The notes: generated from the sequence alone by a model not told the origin. A DNA stretch of 64,000 nucleotides from Jingyaoa shaoxingensis (GCF_014385005.1 NZ_JACRSZ010000007.1:124001-188000); one strand, 5' to 3'; positions 35,992 to 44,708 are shown, numbered from the stretch's first letter. Translations and numbers: made by a program.

Positions 35992-36891
35992 CTATTCCTT
36001 GTATTTCTCTGGGCTGCATACAGTGACATCTGCCAGATCCTCGAAATACTGGACAATACCACTGTGATCATCACGGATGTGACCGTGTACCTTTAAGTAC
36101 TGCATAATCTCATATAACTGTGCGGAGTATGGAACCGGAACATCCAATTCATGGGCTGCATTCAGTACATTTTTCATATCTTTTTGGTTAATGACCAGTG
36201 TCCCGCCCGGAGTGAAATCACGGCTGAGGATCTTCGGTGCTTTCATATCCAGAACGGTACTTCCTGCCAGACCGCCCCGGATGGCCTGATAGACCTTTTC
36301 CGGATCCGCCCCGGCTTTAGCTGCAAGAACAAAGGCTTCTGAGATAGCAGCTATTGTGTTGTTTACGATGATCTGGTTGGCAAGCTTGGTAACGCTGCCG
36401 CTTCCCGGACCGCCGATGAGAAGGGCAGAAGATCCCAGTATGGAAAAATAAGGCTGCATTTTTTCAAACACTTCAGGTTCACCGCCGGCCATAATGGCCA
36501 GTGTTGCGTTGACTGCACCTGGTTCCCCTCCGGATACCGGTGCATCCAGAAAATCTACGCCGATGGATTTTAACTGTTCATAGCATTCTCTGGATTCGCC
36601 TGGTGTAACAGAACTCATATCGCACACAATGGAACCTTTCTGAATGGTGGAAGCAACACCATCCTGACCAAATAAAATAGATTTGGAAATAGCGCCGCTT
36701 GGCACCATCAGAATGATACGTTCGCATTGTGCACCGATTTCTGCATAAGTGCCTTCCGTGGCACCGTAGGCTGTGACTTCTGCAACTGCGTCTTTATTCA
36801 GGTCTGCAACCATCAGATCCATTCCTGCTTTTAATAAGTTCTTTGCCATTGGGCGTCCCATAATACCCAGTCCGATAAATCCTGTTTTCAT
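35992..36891 (-). CDS. Beta-hydroxyacid dehydrogenase (GarR / threonate dehydrogenase-like)
   Basis: NAD(P)-dependent enzyme of the 3-hydroxyisobutyrate dehydrogenase family, 299 residues. It has the Rossmann start GFIGLGIMGRPMAKNL, the substrate-binding DAPVSGGEPGA and the catalytic Lys region KLANQI. Family members include 2-hydroxy-3-oxopropionate reductase (GarR) and L-threonate dehydrogenase. The DUF1537 kinase neighbour favours a four-carbon acid such as threonate, but the substrate is not settled. It is the first gene of the operon, divergent from a GntR regulator, and its promoter contains a perfect palindromic operator. Confidence 0.88.
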   Translation of the reverse strand: MKTGFIGLGIMGRPMAKNLLKAGMDLMVADLNKDAVAEVTAYGATEGTYAEIGAQCERIILMVPSGAISKSILFGQDGVASTIQKGSIVCDMSSVTPGESRECYEQLKSIGVDFLDAPVSGGEPGAVNATLAIMAGGEPEVFEKMQPYFSILGSSALLIGGPGSGSVTKLANQIIVNNTIAAISEAFVLAAKAGADPEKVYQAIRGGLAGSTVLDMKAPKILSRDFTPGGTLVINQKDMKNVLNAAHELDVPVPYSAQLYEIMQYLKVHGHIRDDHSGIVQYFEDLADVTVCSPEKYKE

Positions 36892-36945
36892 TTGAAAAAC
36901 ACCTTCCTTTTTGTGTATGTGCGGTTGATCATGTTTCTTACCTTT

Positions 36946-36974
36946 ATCATACAGTATACCGGTATACCGGTCAA
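36946..36974 (-). promoter_or_regulatory. Promoter with palindromic operator in its spacer
   Basis: On the minus strand TTGACC (36969-36974), 17-base spacer, TATGAT (36946-36951). The spacer holds the perfect 14-base palindrome GTATACCGGTATAC (36954-36967). A repressor bound there would block RNA polymerase; the adjacent GntR protein is the obvious candidate. Confidence 0.8.
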
Positions 36975-36990
36975 GAGGGAAAATGAATTT

Positions 36991-37019
36991 TTGACAGAAA
37001 AAATAGGATATTGTATGAT
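36991..37019 (+). promoter_or_regulatory. Promoter of the GntR regulator
   Basis: TTGACA (36991-36996), 17 bases, TATGAT (37014-37019), divergent from the acid-sugar promoter and 24 bases from the operator palindrome. Confidence 0.82.
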
Positions 37020-37051
37020 AGTAATCAGGATGAAGAAAAAGGAGAAGTGCG

Positions 37052-37705
37052 ATGAAACCGTTAAATGAACAGGCGTATGATCACTTACAGAAGCTGATTA
37101 CCGACGGGCAGCTCTCTTATCATGAGATATATTCTGAAACAAAGCTGGCAAAGGAACTGGGAATCTCCCGGACTCCCTTCCGGGATGCCATTCACCGTCT
37201 GGCACAGGAAGGCTATATTGATATTATTCCTAGCAAGGGATTTCGGCTACACCAGATTACAGAGCGGGATGTAATTGAGACGTTTCAGATTCGTACCGCA
37301 CTGGAGACTTACTGTACCATGCAGATTGCCAGGGATGTGAAAGAAAAAAACAATGCGAATCTGAGACCTTTTTTTAAAGAACTGGACTGGCTGATGGAGA
37401 ATATGAAGGAAGTCATGGAGAATGACCAGGGAATCGATGAGTTCTGTGAATATGATTTCCGGTTCCACAGAAAGATTATCGACTATCTGGAAAATGAACA
37501 GTTTTCCTCTGTATTTGCATCTTTTCTGTACCGGATGAAGCGCCTGGCGAAACTGTCCCTTCAGCATGAGGGGAGAATGGCACAGACGGTGGAAGAACAT
37601 CAGGCAATTCTGGATGCCATGAAGAACGGAGATACAGAGCATATCTATGAGATCACCATGGTTCACATGGATCGGCCAAGAGGAATTAATCTGGAAGATC
37701 TGTGA
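37052..37705 (+). CDS. GntR-family (FCD) transcriptional regulator
   Basis: A 217-residue regulator. The N-terminal winged helix reads TKLAKELGISRTPFRDAIHRL and is followed by GYIDIIPSKGFRLH. The C-terminal all-helical FCD ligand domain (about residues 75-210) has the metal- and acid-binding pattern D-x3-H in YDFRFHRKI and later His residues (EEHQAIL, MVHMD). FCD regulators usually sense small organic acids, which matches control of the divergent acid-sugar operon via the palindrome at 36954-36967. AAGGAG precedes ATG 37052. Confidence 0.9.
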   Translation: MKPLNEQAYDHLQKLITDGQLSYHEIYSETKLAKELGISRTPFRDAIHRLAQEGYIDIIPSKGFRLHQITERDVIETFQIRTALETYCTMQIARDVKEKNNANLRPFFKELDWLMENMKEVMENDQGIDEFCEYDFRFHRKIIDYLENEQFSSVFASFLYRMKRLAKLSLQHEGRMAQTVEEHQAILDAMKNGDTEHIYEITMVHMDRPRGINLEDL

Positions 37706-37761
37706 GTAAGCCAGTGGGGATGGAGTTAATGGCTCATTCTCATTGATTTTTTTACAAAATA

Positions 37762-37791
37762 GCATACTTATATTTTCGCTTTGCATACACT
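37762..37791 (+). promoter_or_regulatory. Sigma-E-type sporulation promoter of spoIIID
   Basis: GCATACT (37762-37768), 15 bases, CATACACT (37784-37791). This matches the mother-cell sigma-E consensus (-35 KMATATT, -10 CATACANT) at all but one position and lies 29 bases before the spoIIID start. spoIIID is a known sigma-E target. Confidence 0.75.
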
Positions 37792-37820
37792 GTAAAAACA
37801 ACATCTCTGGAGGCTTATCC

Positions 37821-38075
37821 GTGAAAGATTATATCGAGGAACGGGCAGTGGAGATCGGAACTTACATTGTAGAGACGAATGCGACAGTACGCCAGACAGC
37901 AAAAAAATTCGGAGTCAGTAAGTCAACCGTACATAAAGATATCACAGAACGACTTCCGCAAGTCAATCATGCACTGGCATTGTGTGCGAGGAAGGTGCTG
38001 GATGTGAATAAGTCGGAGCGACATATTCGAGGGGGACTGGCTACTCGCGAGAAGTACCTGCACAGGCATATCTGA
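37821..38075 (+). CDS. spoIIID: Sporulation transcriptional regulator SpoIIID
   Basis: Mother-cell regulator that modifies sigma-E-dependent transcription during sporulation, 84 residues. VKDYIEERAVEIGTYIVETN and the helix-turn-helix TVRQTAKKFGVSKSTVHKDI are nearly invariant in the family. The start is GTG 37821, preceded by GGAGG (37809-37813) at seven bases. The longer frame from 37743 overlaps the promoter and is rejected. Its presence indicates that the organism can form endospores. Confidence 0.95.
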   Translation: MKDYIEERAVEIGTYIVETNATVRQTAKKFGVSKSTVHKDITERLPQVNHALALCARKVLDVNKSERHIRGGLATREKYLHRHI

Positions 38076-38172
38076 AATAAGAGGAAGATACTGAACAGAT
38101 ACGAAGGAATGTACAGATCTGGGAAAGTATGATAAAATGACTCCATTCGTGAAGAAACGTGGAGGAAGAAAG

Positions 38173-38847
38173 ATGTACCAGATTGTACTGTTTGATTTAG
38201 ATGGAACACTGACAGATTCAGGCCTTGGGATTACCAATGCAGTGGCATATGCATTGGAGAAGTTTGGAATTCATGAGGAAGATCATTCCAAACTGAATGT
38301 ATTTGTGGGTCCGCCGCTGAAGGATTCTTTTGCCAGGTATTACGGATTATCTTCGGAGGAATGTGAACGGGGGATTACCTACTATCGGGAATATTATCAG
38401 GACAAGGGACTTCTTGAAAATGAAGTCTATCCGGGAATTCCAGGGCTTTTAAAGTATTTAAAGGAGACAGGCAGAAAGGTGATACTGGCTACATCGAAGC
38501 CAGAATTTTTTACCAGCCAGATCATGGAGCATTTTCATCTGGATCAATATTTTGACCTGATTACCGGTGCAAGTATGGATGAGAAGCGGGTGGAGAAAGC
38601 AGATGTGATCCGTTATGCACTGGAAAAGGCTGGTATTACAGATGTGACCAATACTGTGATGGTTGGTGACAGGGAATATGACATTCTGGGAGCTAAAGAA
38701 AATGGGCTGGATTCCATTGGTGTTCTGTATGGTTATGGCAGCAGGGAAGAACTGGAGGCAGCCGGCGCAGGACAGATTGCAGAGACAGTAGAGGAATTGT
38801 GGAAGATATTACGTCAAAATTCCGTCACTAAAGGCAATTTCACTTGA
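38173..38847 (+). CDS. HAD-superfamily phosphatase
   Basis: A 224-residue haloacid-dehalogenase-like hydrolase of the phosphoglycolate-phosphatase/beta-phosphoglucomutase group. Motif I FDLDGTLTDSG holds the nucleophile Asp, motif II is ATSKPE, the motif III Lys is near VEKADVI, and motif IV is MVGDREYDILGAK. A small helical cap lies between motifs I and II. The substrate is unknown. ATG 38173 follows GGAGGAAG. It stands alone after spoIIID. Confidence 0.88.
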   Translation: MYQIVLFDLDGTLTDSGLGITNAVAYALEKFGIHEEDHSKLNVFVGPPLKDSFARYYGLSSEECERGITYYREYYQDKGLLENEVYPGIPGLLKYLKETGRKVILATSKPEFFTSQIMEHFHLDQYFDLITGASMDEKRVEKADVIRYALEKAGITDVTNTVMVGDREYDILGAKENGLDSIGVLYGYGSREELEAAGAGQIAETVEELWKILRQNSVTKGNFT

Positions 38848-38914
38848 ATTTTGGTTTGGTATCGGTGAAGGAATTGAATAGATACGAAATACAAATAATT
38901 GCAGGAGATGGAAG

Positions 38915-39610
38915 ATGAAAACAGTTATTATACATGGACAAAATCACAAGGGCTCCACTTATCATATTGCCCGTATGCTGGCAGATAAAGTGGGCGGAGA
39001 GGTGACGGAATTCTTTCTGCCAAGAGATTTCTCAGACTTCTGCATAGGATGTGCACAGTGCTTTGAAAAAGCAGCAGAAAAATGTCCTCATTATGAAGTA
39101 CAGCAGAAAATTCTACATGTGATGGATGAGGCAGACCTGATCATACTTGCAAGTCCGGTCTATGTCTATCATGTGTCTGCACCAATGAAAAATTTTCTGG
39201 ATCATCAGGGACATAGATGGATGGTGCACAGACCTAAGCCTGAGATGTTCAGAAAGCAGGCGGTATGCGTATCCACAGCAGCCGGTGCAGGAATGAAAAG
39301 CACGAACAAGGACATGGCAGACAGCCTGTTTTTCTGGGGTGTGGCAAAGACATATAAGATGGGATATGCAGTCAGAGCTATTGATTGGAAACATGTGCCA
39401 GAGAAAACGAAACAGGCAATTGAGAAAGAAACTACAAAAGCAGCAAATCAGATTCGAAAAAAGAATGGAAAAGTAACACCGGGACTGAAGACAAAAGCAT
39501 TCTTTTACGCAATGCGGTTTGTCCAGAAAAAGATTGGCTGGAACAAGGCGGATGCAGACTATTGGAACGAATGTGGATGGACAGGAAAAAAACGTCCATG
39601 GAAATCATAA
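38915..39610 (+). CDS. Flavodoxin-fold NAD(P)H-dependent oxidoreductase
   Basis: A 231-residue protein with a flavodoxin-like fold. The FMN phosphate-binding loop is GQNHKGSTYHIA (about residues 8-19), and ASPVYVYHVSAPMKNFLD is the second FMN-contacting loop. CIGCAQC near residue 45 and a following KCPHY resemble the cysteine cluster of iron-sulfur flavoproteins and related reductases, so an additional Fe-S centre is possible but not proven. Substrate unknown. A strong terminator follows. Confidence 0.82.
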   Translation: MKTVIIHGQNHKGSTYHIARMLADKVGGEVTEFFLPRDFSDFCIGCAQCFEKAAEKCPHYEVQQKILHVMDEADLIILASPVYVYHVSAPMKNFLDHQGHRWMVHRPKPEMFRKQAVCVSTAAGAGMKSTNKDMADSLFFWGVAKTYKMGYAVRAIDWKHVPEKTKQAIEKETTKAANQIRKKNGKVTPGLKTKAFFYAMRFVQKKIGWNKADADYWNECGWTGKKRPWKS

Positions 39611-39620
39611 ACAGGAAGAA

Positions 39621-39657
39621 GGAGCGAAACAGTTCGAAATAGTTCGCTCCTTTTTTT
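39621..39657 (+). terminator. Intrinsic terminator after the flavoprotein gene
   Basis: GGAGCGAA (39621-39628) pairs with TTCGCTCC (39643-39650), followed by seven T. Confidence 0.88.
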
Positions 39658-39706
39658 GAACCAGAAGGGAGAGGAAAAAAGCCACTTTTCCACATCCCCA
39701 TTGGCT
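39658..39706. repeat. 49-bp direct repeat, copy A (3' of the Ntn hydrolase gene)
   Basis: Begins GAACCAGAAGGGAGAGG and ends CCCCATTGGCT. It is 44/49 identical by eye to the copy at 40724-40772 in the same orientation. It contains AGCCA...TGGCT, able to form a hairpin next to an A/T tract. It abuts the stop codon of the hydrolase gene. Confidence 0.8.
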
Positions 39707-40680
39707 TAGTTTTGCATATGAATCTGCTCCCCGTTGATCAGCGGATACCGTGTCAGTGTATCCCCATCCAGGTTTTCCCGATACATGTTTACGCCGGAAA
39801 GCTGGTGATTTTCATAAGTGGTATAGTAGTAGATTCCGGTGTCTGCACTGCAGCAGGAGGTGTAGAGTGTGATTTCATATTTGCCGTTAGCTACTTCGCA
39901 GCAGCCCCGCTGCTGATCTACAGATCCCAGGATATGGAAGAACTGGCTGACGCTCTCGTTCTCAGAATTTCCGGATCGGGAGTTCAACTTTGTAAATGCC
40001 ACACGGACGAAGCGGGATGCAGAGGATAGATCGCCCGGAAGTCCCAGAGCGCCCATGCCACGGCTGTAGGACTGCAGATTCAGATCCTGTGAAAATGTAT
40101 TTTCCGGCTGCTTTGGTGACAAATGCATAAAATCATTTAAGTGGAATAGCTGTTTGTCAAAAGGAGGATTGTTGGTCAATACGCCTACCGGATTGTCATA
40201 AATATGCAGACCATCTGCCATACATTCTACGGTGAGAGAGCCGGTTTTGTCGGCAATCAGCCAGTGAAGCTGAGCGGTAGGAAGCTGTGGGCTGAACGGT
40301 GTTCCTACCAGATTCATACGGCTCAGAAGTTTTTTCGCTTCTTCAAGTGTAGCACACTGGCACAGAATCCATGGAATGAATTCAAACTGGGCTACGTTGT
40401 TACGGGTATCATCCACTTCCTGAAAAACGGCATTCCCCACAAAATTCAGTCCAGCCATCCCCAGTCCTTTTTCATTCATAGCATCATAATAAAGCGGATA
40501 ATCTCCTGCCACATGTGCCATACCGATCATGGCATAGTGGGAAGAAACAGATCCCATGTGACGGAACTGAAATTCATAATTCCTTGGTGTTACGGTAATC
40601 TCATCCCCGTAAGAAAATTCATAATCCAGAGTTCGCCCCATATAGAATCCCTTTGTCTGATAAGTTGCTGCTGTACACAT
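39706..40680 (-). CDS. Choloylglycine-hydrolase-family Ntn hydrolase (bile salt hydrolase / penicillin V acylase)
   Basis: A 324-residue N-terminal-nucleophile amidase. Removal of Met exposes Cys2 (MCTAATYQ), the catalytic nucleophile. GRTLDYEFSY supplies the conserved Arg and Asp, NEKGLGMAGLNF and LTNNPPF the oxyanion and Asn positions, and SRFVRV the later Arg. The family deconjugates bile salts or hydrolyses penicillin V and N-acyl homoserine lactones; the sequence alone does not settle the choice. ATG 40680 (minus) is used because AGGAG lies nine bases upstream and because Cys must be residue 2. The gene is bracketed by two copies of a 49-bp repeat. Alone in its transcription unit. Confidence 0.9.
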   Translation of the reverse strand: MCTAATYQTKGFYMGRTLDYEFSYGDEITVTPRNYEFQFRHMGSVSSHYAMIGMAHVAGDYPLYYDAMNEKGLGMAGLNFVGNAVFQEVDDTRNNVAQFEFIPWILCQCATLEEAKKLLSRMNLVGTPFSPQLPTAQLHWLIADKTGSLTVECMADGLHIYDNPVGVLTNNPPFDKQLFHLNDFMHLSPKQPENTFSQDLNLQSYSRGMGALGLPGDLSSASRFVRVAFTKLNSRSGNSENESVSQFFHILGSVDQQRGCCEVANGKYEITLYTSCCSADTGIYYYTTYENHQLSGVNMYRENLDGDTLTRYPLINGEQIHMQN

Positions 40681-40723
40681 AATCATCATCTCCTGTAAAT
40701 ATTGTCAGATAAAACGATATTCT

Positions 40724-40772
40724 GAACCAGAAGGGACAGGAAAAAAGCCACTTTTCTCCGTCCCCAATGGCT
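40724..40772. repeat. 49-bp direct repeat, copy B (5' of the Ntn hydrolase gene)
   Basis: Begins GAACCAGAAGGGACAGG and ends CCCCAATGGCT. Five differences from copy A at 39658-39706. AGCCA/TGGCT can pair, with T tracts on both strands, so it also looks like a bidirectional terminator-like element. On the minus strand it carries GGGGACGG and CTGTCCC. Confidence 0.8.
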
Positions 40773-40910
40773 GTTTTTTATTGTTTCACAATATAGCCAT
40801 TTTAAACCAGAAAAAGATGATAGTAAAATGAAATATTTATAAAATCAGAAGAGTTTCTTACTTAATAATACGAAAACTTACTTCTATTTCTATCACAGAT
40901 GGAGAAAATG

Positions 40911-40919
40911 TGTTATACT
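40911..40919 (+). promoter_or_regulatory. Extended -10 promoter of the transporter cluster
   Basis: TGT immediately before TATACT (40914-40919) forms an extended -10 element. No good -35 is visible. It lies 75 bases before the solute-binding protein start. Confidence 0.45.
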
Positions 40920-40993
40920 TTTATAACGATATGAATGCGAAGCACGGAACAATCCGTAAGGCATTAAAAAAGAGAAGGGGGAGAGAAGGCAGG

Positions 40994-41953
40994 ATGAACA
41001 GAAAATGGAGAAAAACAGCATTGGCAGGACTGACAGCAGCCGGTATGATGGCTTCTGCTGTTTCTGCAGAAGATAGTTCTTATAAGATTGGTATTTGTCA
41101 GTTGACACAGCATGAGGCACTGGAGCAGGCCACAAAGGGCTTCCAGGATTATGTTTCGGAAAAGTTGGGAGACCGGGTGACCTTTGATGTGCAGAATGCA
41201 TCTGGGGAAGTATCCAACTGTGTTACAGTGATCAATGCATTTGTTTCAGAAGATGTAGATCTGATACTGGCAAATTCCACTCCGGTACTTCAGGCGGCAG
41301 CATCCGCTACTGATACCATTCCGGTTCTGGGAACGTCGGTAACAGATTATCCGGCAGCATTGGATCTGGAGGAATGGAACGGTGTGGCAGGAACGAATGT
41401 ATCGGGAACATCCGACTGTGCACCACTGCAGCAGCAGGCTGAGATGATCGTGGAACTGATTCCGGATGCAAAGGAGATTGGCATTTTATATTGTTCCGCA
41501 GAGCCAAATTCCAGATATCAGACAGATATCATCAAGTCCAGTCTGGAAGAACTTGGATGCAGTGCAGAGGTGAAAGAATACACCTTTACCGGAACGGATG
41601 ATATTGCAGCAGTTACCACTACAGCTGCGGAAAACTGTGACGTGATCTACATCCCAACGGACAATACGGCGGCAAGTAACGCAGAACTGATCAACAACAT
41701 CTGTGAGCCGGCAGGTGTACCGGTCATCTGCGGAGAAAAAGGTGTCTGTGAAGGATGTGGAATTGCCACACTGACTATTGACTATTATGAACTTGGTCAG
41801 ATCACCGGTGAGATGGCTGTGGATGTACTGGAAGAAGGCACCGATATTTCACAGATGGCAGTCCGTCAGGCGGAGCAGGTGAAGAAATGTTATGTGCCGG
41901 AACGGTGTGAAAAGCTTGGCATCACCATTCCGGATGACTATGAAAAATTATAA
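40994..41953 (+). CDS. ABC-type solute-binding protein (TrpX-like family)
   Basis: A 319-residue exported binding protein. Residues 1-25 form a signal peptide (KTALAGLTAAGMMASAVSAED), apparently cleaved by signal peptidase I because no lipobox Cys is visible. The mature part has the two-lobed type I binding fold typical of the ABC_sub_bind/TrpX family (GICQLTQHEALEQATKGFQD, then VDLILANSTPVLQAAASAT and VIYIPTDNTAASNAEL). The family binds amino acids such as tryptophan or nucleoside-like ligands. No ABC permease or ATPase follows; instead two sodium symporters do. ATG 40994 is used as it begins the signal peptide after a GGGGGAGAG run. Confidence 0.82.
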   Translation: MNRKWRKTALAGLTAAGMMASAVSAEDSSYKIGICQLTQHEALEQATKGFQDYVSEKLGDRVTFDVQNASGEVSNCVTVINAFVSEDVDLILANSTPVLQAAASATDTIPVLGTSVTDYPAALDLEEWNGVAGTNVSGTSDCAPLQQQAEMIVELIPDAKEIGILYCSAEPNSRYQTDIIKSSLEELGCSAEVKEYTFTGTDDIAAVTTTAAENCDVIYIPTDNTAASNAELINNICEPAGVPVICGEKGVCEGCGIATLTIDYYELGQITGEMAVDVLEEGTDISQMAVRQAEQVKKCYVPERCEKLGITIPDDYEKL

Positions 41954-41967
41954 AATGGAGGAAGTGA

Positions 41968-43356
41968 ATGGTTAAATTAATCGAAGGAGTCTACTCCTTT
42001 TTATGGGGAGATCTCCTGCGTATTCCAATCGGTGGAAGTACCCTGGGAATTTCACTGCTGGTCATTTTGTTGATTCCGGCGGGTATTTATTTTACGATCC
42101 GAACCAGATGTCTGCCGATCCGGTTATTCCCGGATATGATCCAGGCATTGGGGGAGAAGAATAAGACAAAAGGGAGTCTGTCATCCTGGCAGACTCTGAT
42201 TGTGTCAACGGCGACCAGAGTTGGCATGGGAAATCTGGTAGGTGTGGTTGCTGCCATATCCGCAGGAGGCGCAGGTGCAGTATTTTGGATGTGGGTAACA
42301 GCTATTTTAGGATCATCCACCGCATTTATCGAAGCTACGCTGGCACAGATGTATAAAGAAAAGGATCCACTATATGGTGGATACCGCGGCGGACCGGCTT
42401 ATTATATCCATAGTTTGTCAGAACGCATTCATAAGAAAAAAATGCGTCATTCCGTAATAGCGGTTTTATTTGCGCTGTCTGGGCTGATTTGCTGGTTTGG
42501 TATCAGCCAGGTAGTCAGTAATTCAGTCAGCTCTGCATTTTATAACGCATTTCAGATACCGACCATTGTCACAACTGTTGTTCTGGTTGTGCTGGCAGCG
42601 CTGATCGTACTAAGAAAAAATGCAACGGTGAAAGTGCTGGATATCATGGTTCCGATCATGGCGGTTTGTTATTTTGTGCTGACTATTGTGATTATCTGCC
42701 TGAATATCACAGAATTGCCAACGGTGTTCAAACACATTTTCCAGGAAGCCTTTGGTGTACGACAGGCCGTAGCAGGTGGATTTGGAACGGTATTGATGAA
42801 CGGAGTCAAGAGAGGACTGTTTTCCAATGAAGCTGGTTCTGGTTCCGCACCATGTGCCGCTGCAGCAGCGGAATCTTCCGATCCTGTCAAGGTAGGTCTG
42901 GTGCAGGCTCTTGGAGTGTTTATTGATACCATTGTGATCTGCAGCTGTACGGCCATGCTGATGCTGCTTGTCCCGGAAGACATTTCTGCGGGACTACAGG
43001 GAATGGATCTGCTGCAATGTGCTATGAATTATCATTTGGGAAGCTTTGGCGTGATTTTCATTGCTATCACCCTGGCCTTATTCAGCTTTTCCACATTTAT
43101 AGGCATTTTATTTTATGCCAGATCCAATGTCTCTTATTTATTCGGAGATAAGTGGTGTTGGCAGACGGGCTATAAAGTGCTGGCATTGGTGATGTTATTC
43201 ATCGGTGGAATCCAGGCTTATACAATAGTATGGGATCTGGGAGACGTGGGCATCGGTCTGATGACCATATTTAATCTGATGGCGTTGTACCCATTATCCA
43301 GGGAAGCCCTTCAGGGATTAAAGGAATATGAAAAGAAAAAGAGAGGAAAGAGATGA
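41968..43356 (+). CDS. Sodium:alanine (AGCS) symporter
   Basis: A 462-residue membrane transporter of the alanine/glycine:cation symporter family, with about 10-11 helices. The diagnostic block TRVGMGNLVGVVAAISAGG (about residues 75-93) is followed by GAVFWMWVTAILG and by GGPAYYI, and the NEAGSGSAPCAAAAA segment lies in the second half. It would import a small neutral amino acid with sodium. It starts 14 bases after the binding protein and overlaps the next symporter by four bases (ATGA). Confidence 0.92.
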   Translation: MVKLIEGVYSFLWGDLLRIPIGGSTLGISLLVILLIPAGIYFTIRTRCLPIRLFPDMIQALGEKNKTKGSLSSWQTLIVSTATRVGMGNLVGVVAAISAGGAGAVFWMWVTAILGSSTAFIEATLAQMYKEKDPLYGGYRGGPAYYIHSLSERIHKKKMRHSVIAVLFALSGLICWFGISQVVSNSVSSAFYNAFQIPTIVTTVVLVVLAALIVLRKNATVKVLDIMVPIMAVCYFVLTIVIICLNITELPTVFKHIFQEAFGVRQAVAGGFGTVLMNGVKRGLFSNEAGSGSAPCAAAAAESSDPVKVGLVQALGVFIDTIVICSCTAMLMLLVPEDISAGLQGMDLLQCAMNYHLGSFGVIFIAITLALFSFSTFIGILFYARSNVSYLFGDKWCWQTGYKVLALVMLFIGGIQAYTIVWDLGDVGIGLMTIFNLMALYPLSREALQGLKEYEKKKRGKR

Positions 43357-44708
43357 AACGAGAGGGATTTAAGTCAAGACTTGGATTTATTCTGGTCAGC
43401 GCAGGATGTGCGATTGGAATCGGAAATATATGGCGTTTCCCGTATGTAGTTGGACAAAATGGAGGAGGATTATTCGTACTGTTGTACCTGATCTTCCTGT
43501 TTATCATGGGAGTGCCGGTACTGACTATGGAATTGGCTGTTGGACGAGGCAGCCGTAAGAGTGCCGTACTGGCCTATAAGAAACTGGAAAAACCGGGCAG
43601 TAAGTGGCATATTCACGGATGGTTCTGTATGTTGGGCTGTTATATGCTGATGATGTATTACACCACCGTATCTGGATGGATGCTCAGTTATTTCTTTAAA
43701 TTTGCAGCAGGTGTCTTCCCGGCGGGCATGAGTGCAGATGCGGTAGGCGGAGTATTTAGTAATCTGCTGGCGTCTCCGCTGGAGATGGCAGGCTGGATGG
43801 CTGTAACGGTAGTGCTGGGATTCGTAGTCTGCAGTCAGGGACTTCAGAATGGTATTGAAAAAATCAGTAAAATCATGATGATGGTACTGTTGGTATTGAT
43901 TCTGGTACTGGCGGTACACAGCGGTATGCTTCCTGGAGCAAAAGAGGGAATCAGCTTTTACCTGGTACCAAGCCTGGATAAAGTCAGAGAAGTAGGATTT
44001 GGCAAAGTCATTACAGCGGCGATGAATCAGTCCTTCTTTACCTTAAGCCTTGGTATTGCAGCCATGGAGATCTTCGGAAGTTACATGGGAAAAGAGCGCT
44101 CTCTTCCGGGTGAAGCAGTACGGATCAGTTTGCTGGATACTTTTGTAGCGATTATGGCAGGACTGATTATCTTTCCGGCATGCTTCTCCTTTGGGGTACA
44201 GCCGGATGCAGGTCCATCCCTGATCTTTGTGACTCTGCCAAATGTATTTGTCAATATGGCAGGCGGAAGAATCTGGGGAACCTTATTCTTCCTGTTTATG
44301 ACATTTGCAAGTTTTTCAACTGTTATGGCAGTATTTGAAAATATTATTTCCTTCTGGGTAGATATGTTCGGAATGGAGAGAAGGAAAGCAGTGCTGATCA
44401 ATGGAGTGATTATTCTGATTGCCAGTCTGCCATGTGTATTCGGTTATAATATCTGGAGTGATCTGCATCTGATCGGAGGCAGAGATGTGTTGGATTCCGA
44501 AGACTTTATTGTAAGTAATCTGTTGCTGCCGATCGGCTCTCTGATTTATCTGTTATTCTGTGTGACAAAATACGGATGGGGATTTGATAATTACATGAAA
44601 GAATGTAACGAAGGCGAAGGACTGAAGTTCGGCAAGTTTTTAAAACCATACTTTCAGTTTGTACTGCCGATACTGATATTGATTCTGGTAATCCAGGGAT
44701 TGGTGTAA
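43353..44708 (+). CDS. NSS-family sodium-dependent amino acid transporter
   Basis: A 451-residue LeuT-fold transporter of the neurotransmitter:sodium symporter family. SRLGFILVSAGCAIGIGNIWRF is helix 1 with the sodium-binding unwound part, NGGGLFVLLYLIFLFIMGVP is helix 2, and the conserved GRGSR follows. About 11 helices are visible, as in bacterial members that lack helix 12. Its start codon lies in the ATGA overlap with the AGCS gene, so translation is coupled. Likely substrates are amino acids such as Trp, Tyr or Leu, inferred from the family only. Confidence 0.92.
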   Translation: MKREGFKSRLGFILVSAGCAIGIGNIWRFPYVVGQNGGGLFVLLYLIFLFIMGVPVLTMELAVGRGSRKSAVLAYKKLEKPGSKWHIHGWFCMLGCYMLMMYYTTVSGWMLSYFFKFAAGVFPAGMSADAVGGVFSNLLASPLEMAGWMAVTVVLGFVVCSQGLQNGIEKISKIMMMVLLVLILVLAVHSGMLPGAKEGISFYLVPSLDKVREVGFGKVITAAMNQSFFTLSLGIAAMEIFGSYMGKERSLPGEAVRISLLDTFVAIMAGLIIFPACFSFGVQPDAGPSLIFVTLPNVFVNMAGGRIWGTLFFLFMTFASFSTVMAVFENIISFWVDMFGMERRKAVLINGVIILIASLPCVFGYNIWSDLHLIGGRDVLDSEDFIVSNLLLPIGSLIYLLFCVTKYGWGFDNYMKECNEGEGLKFGKFLKPYFQFVLPILILILVIQGLV

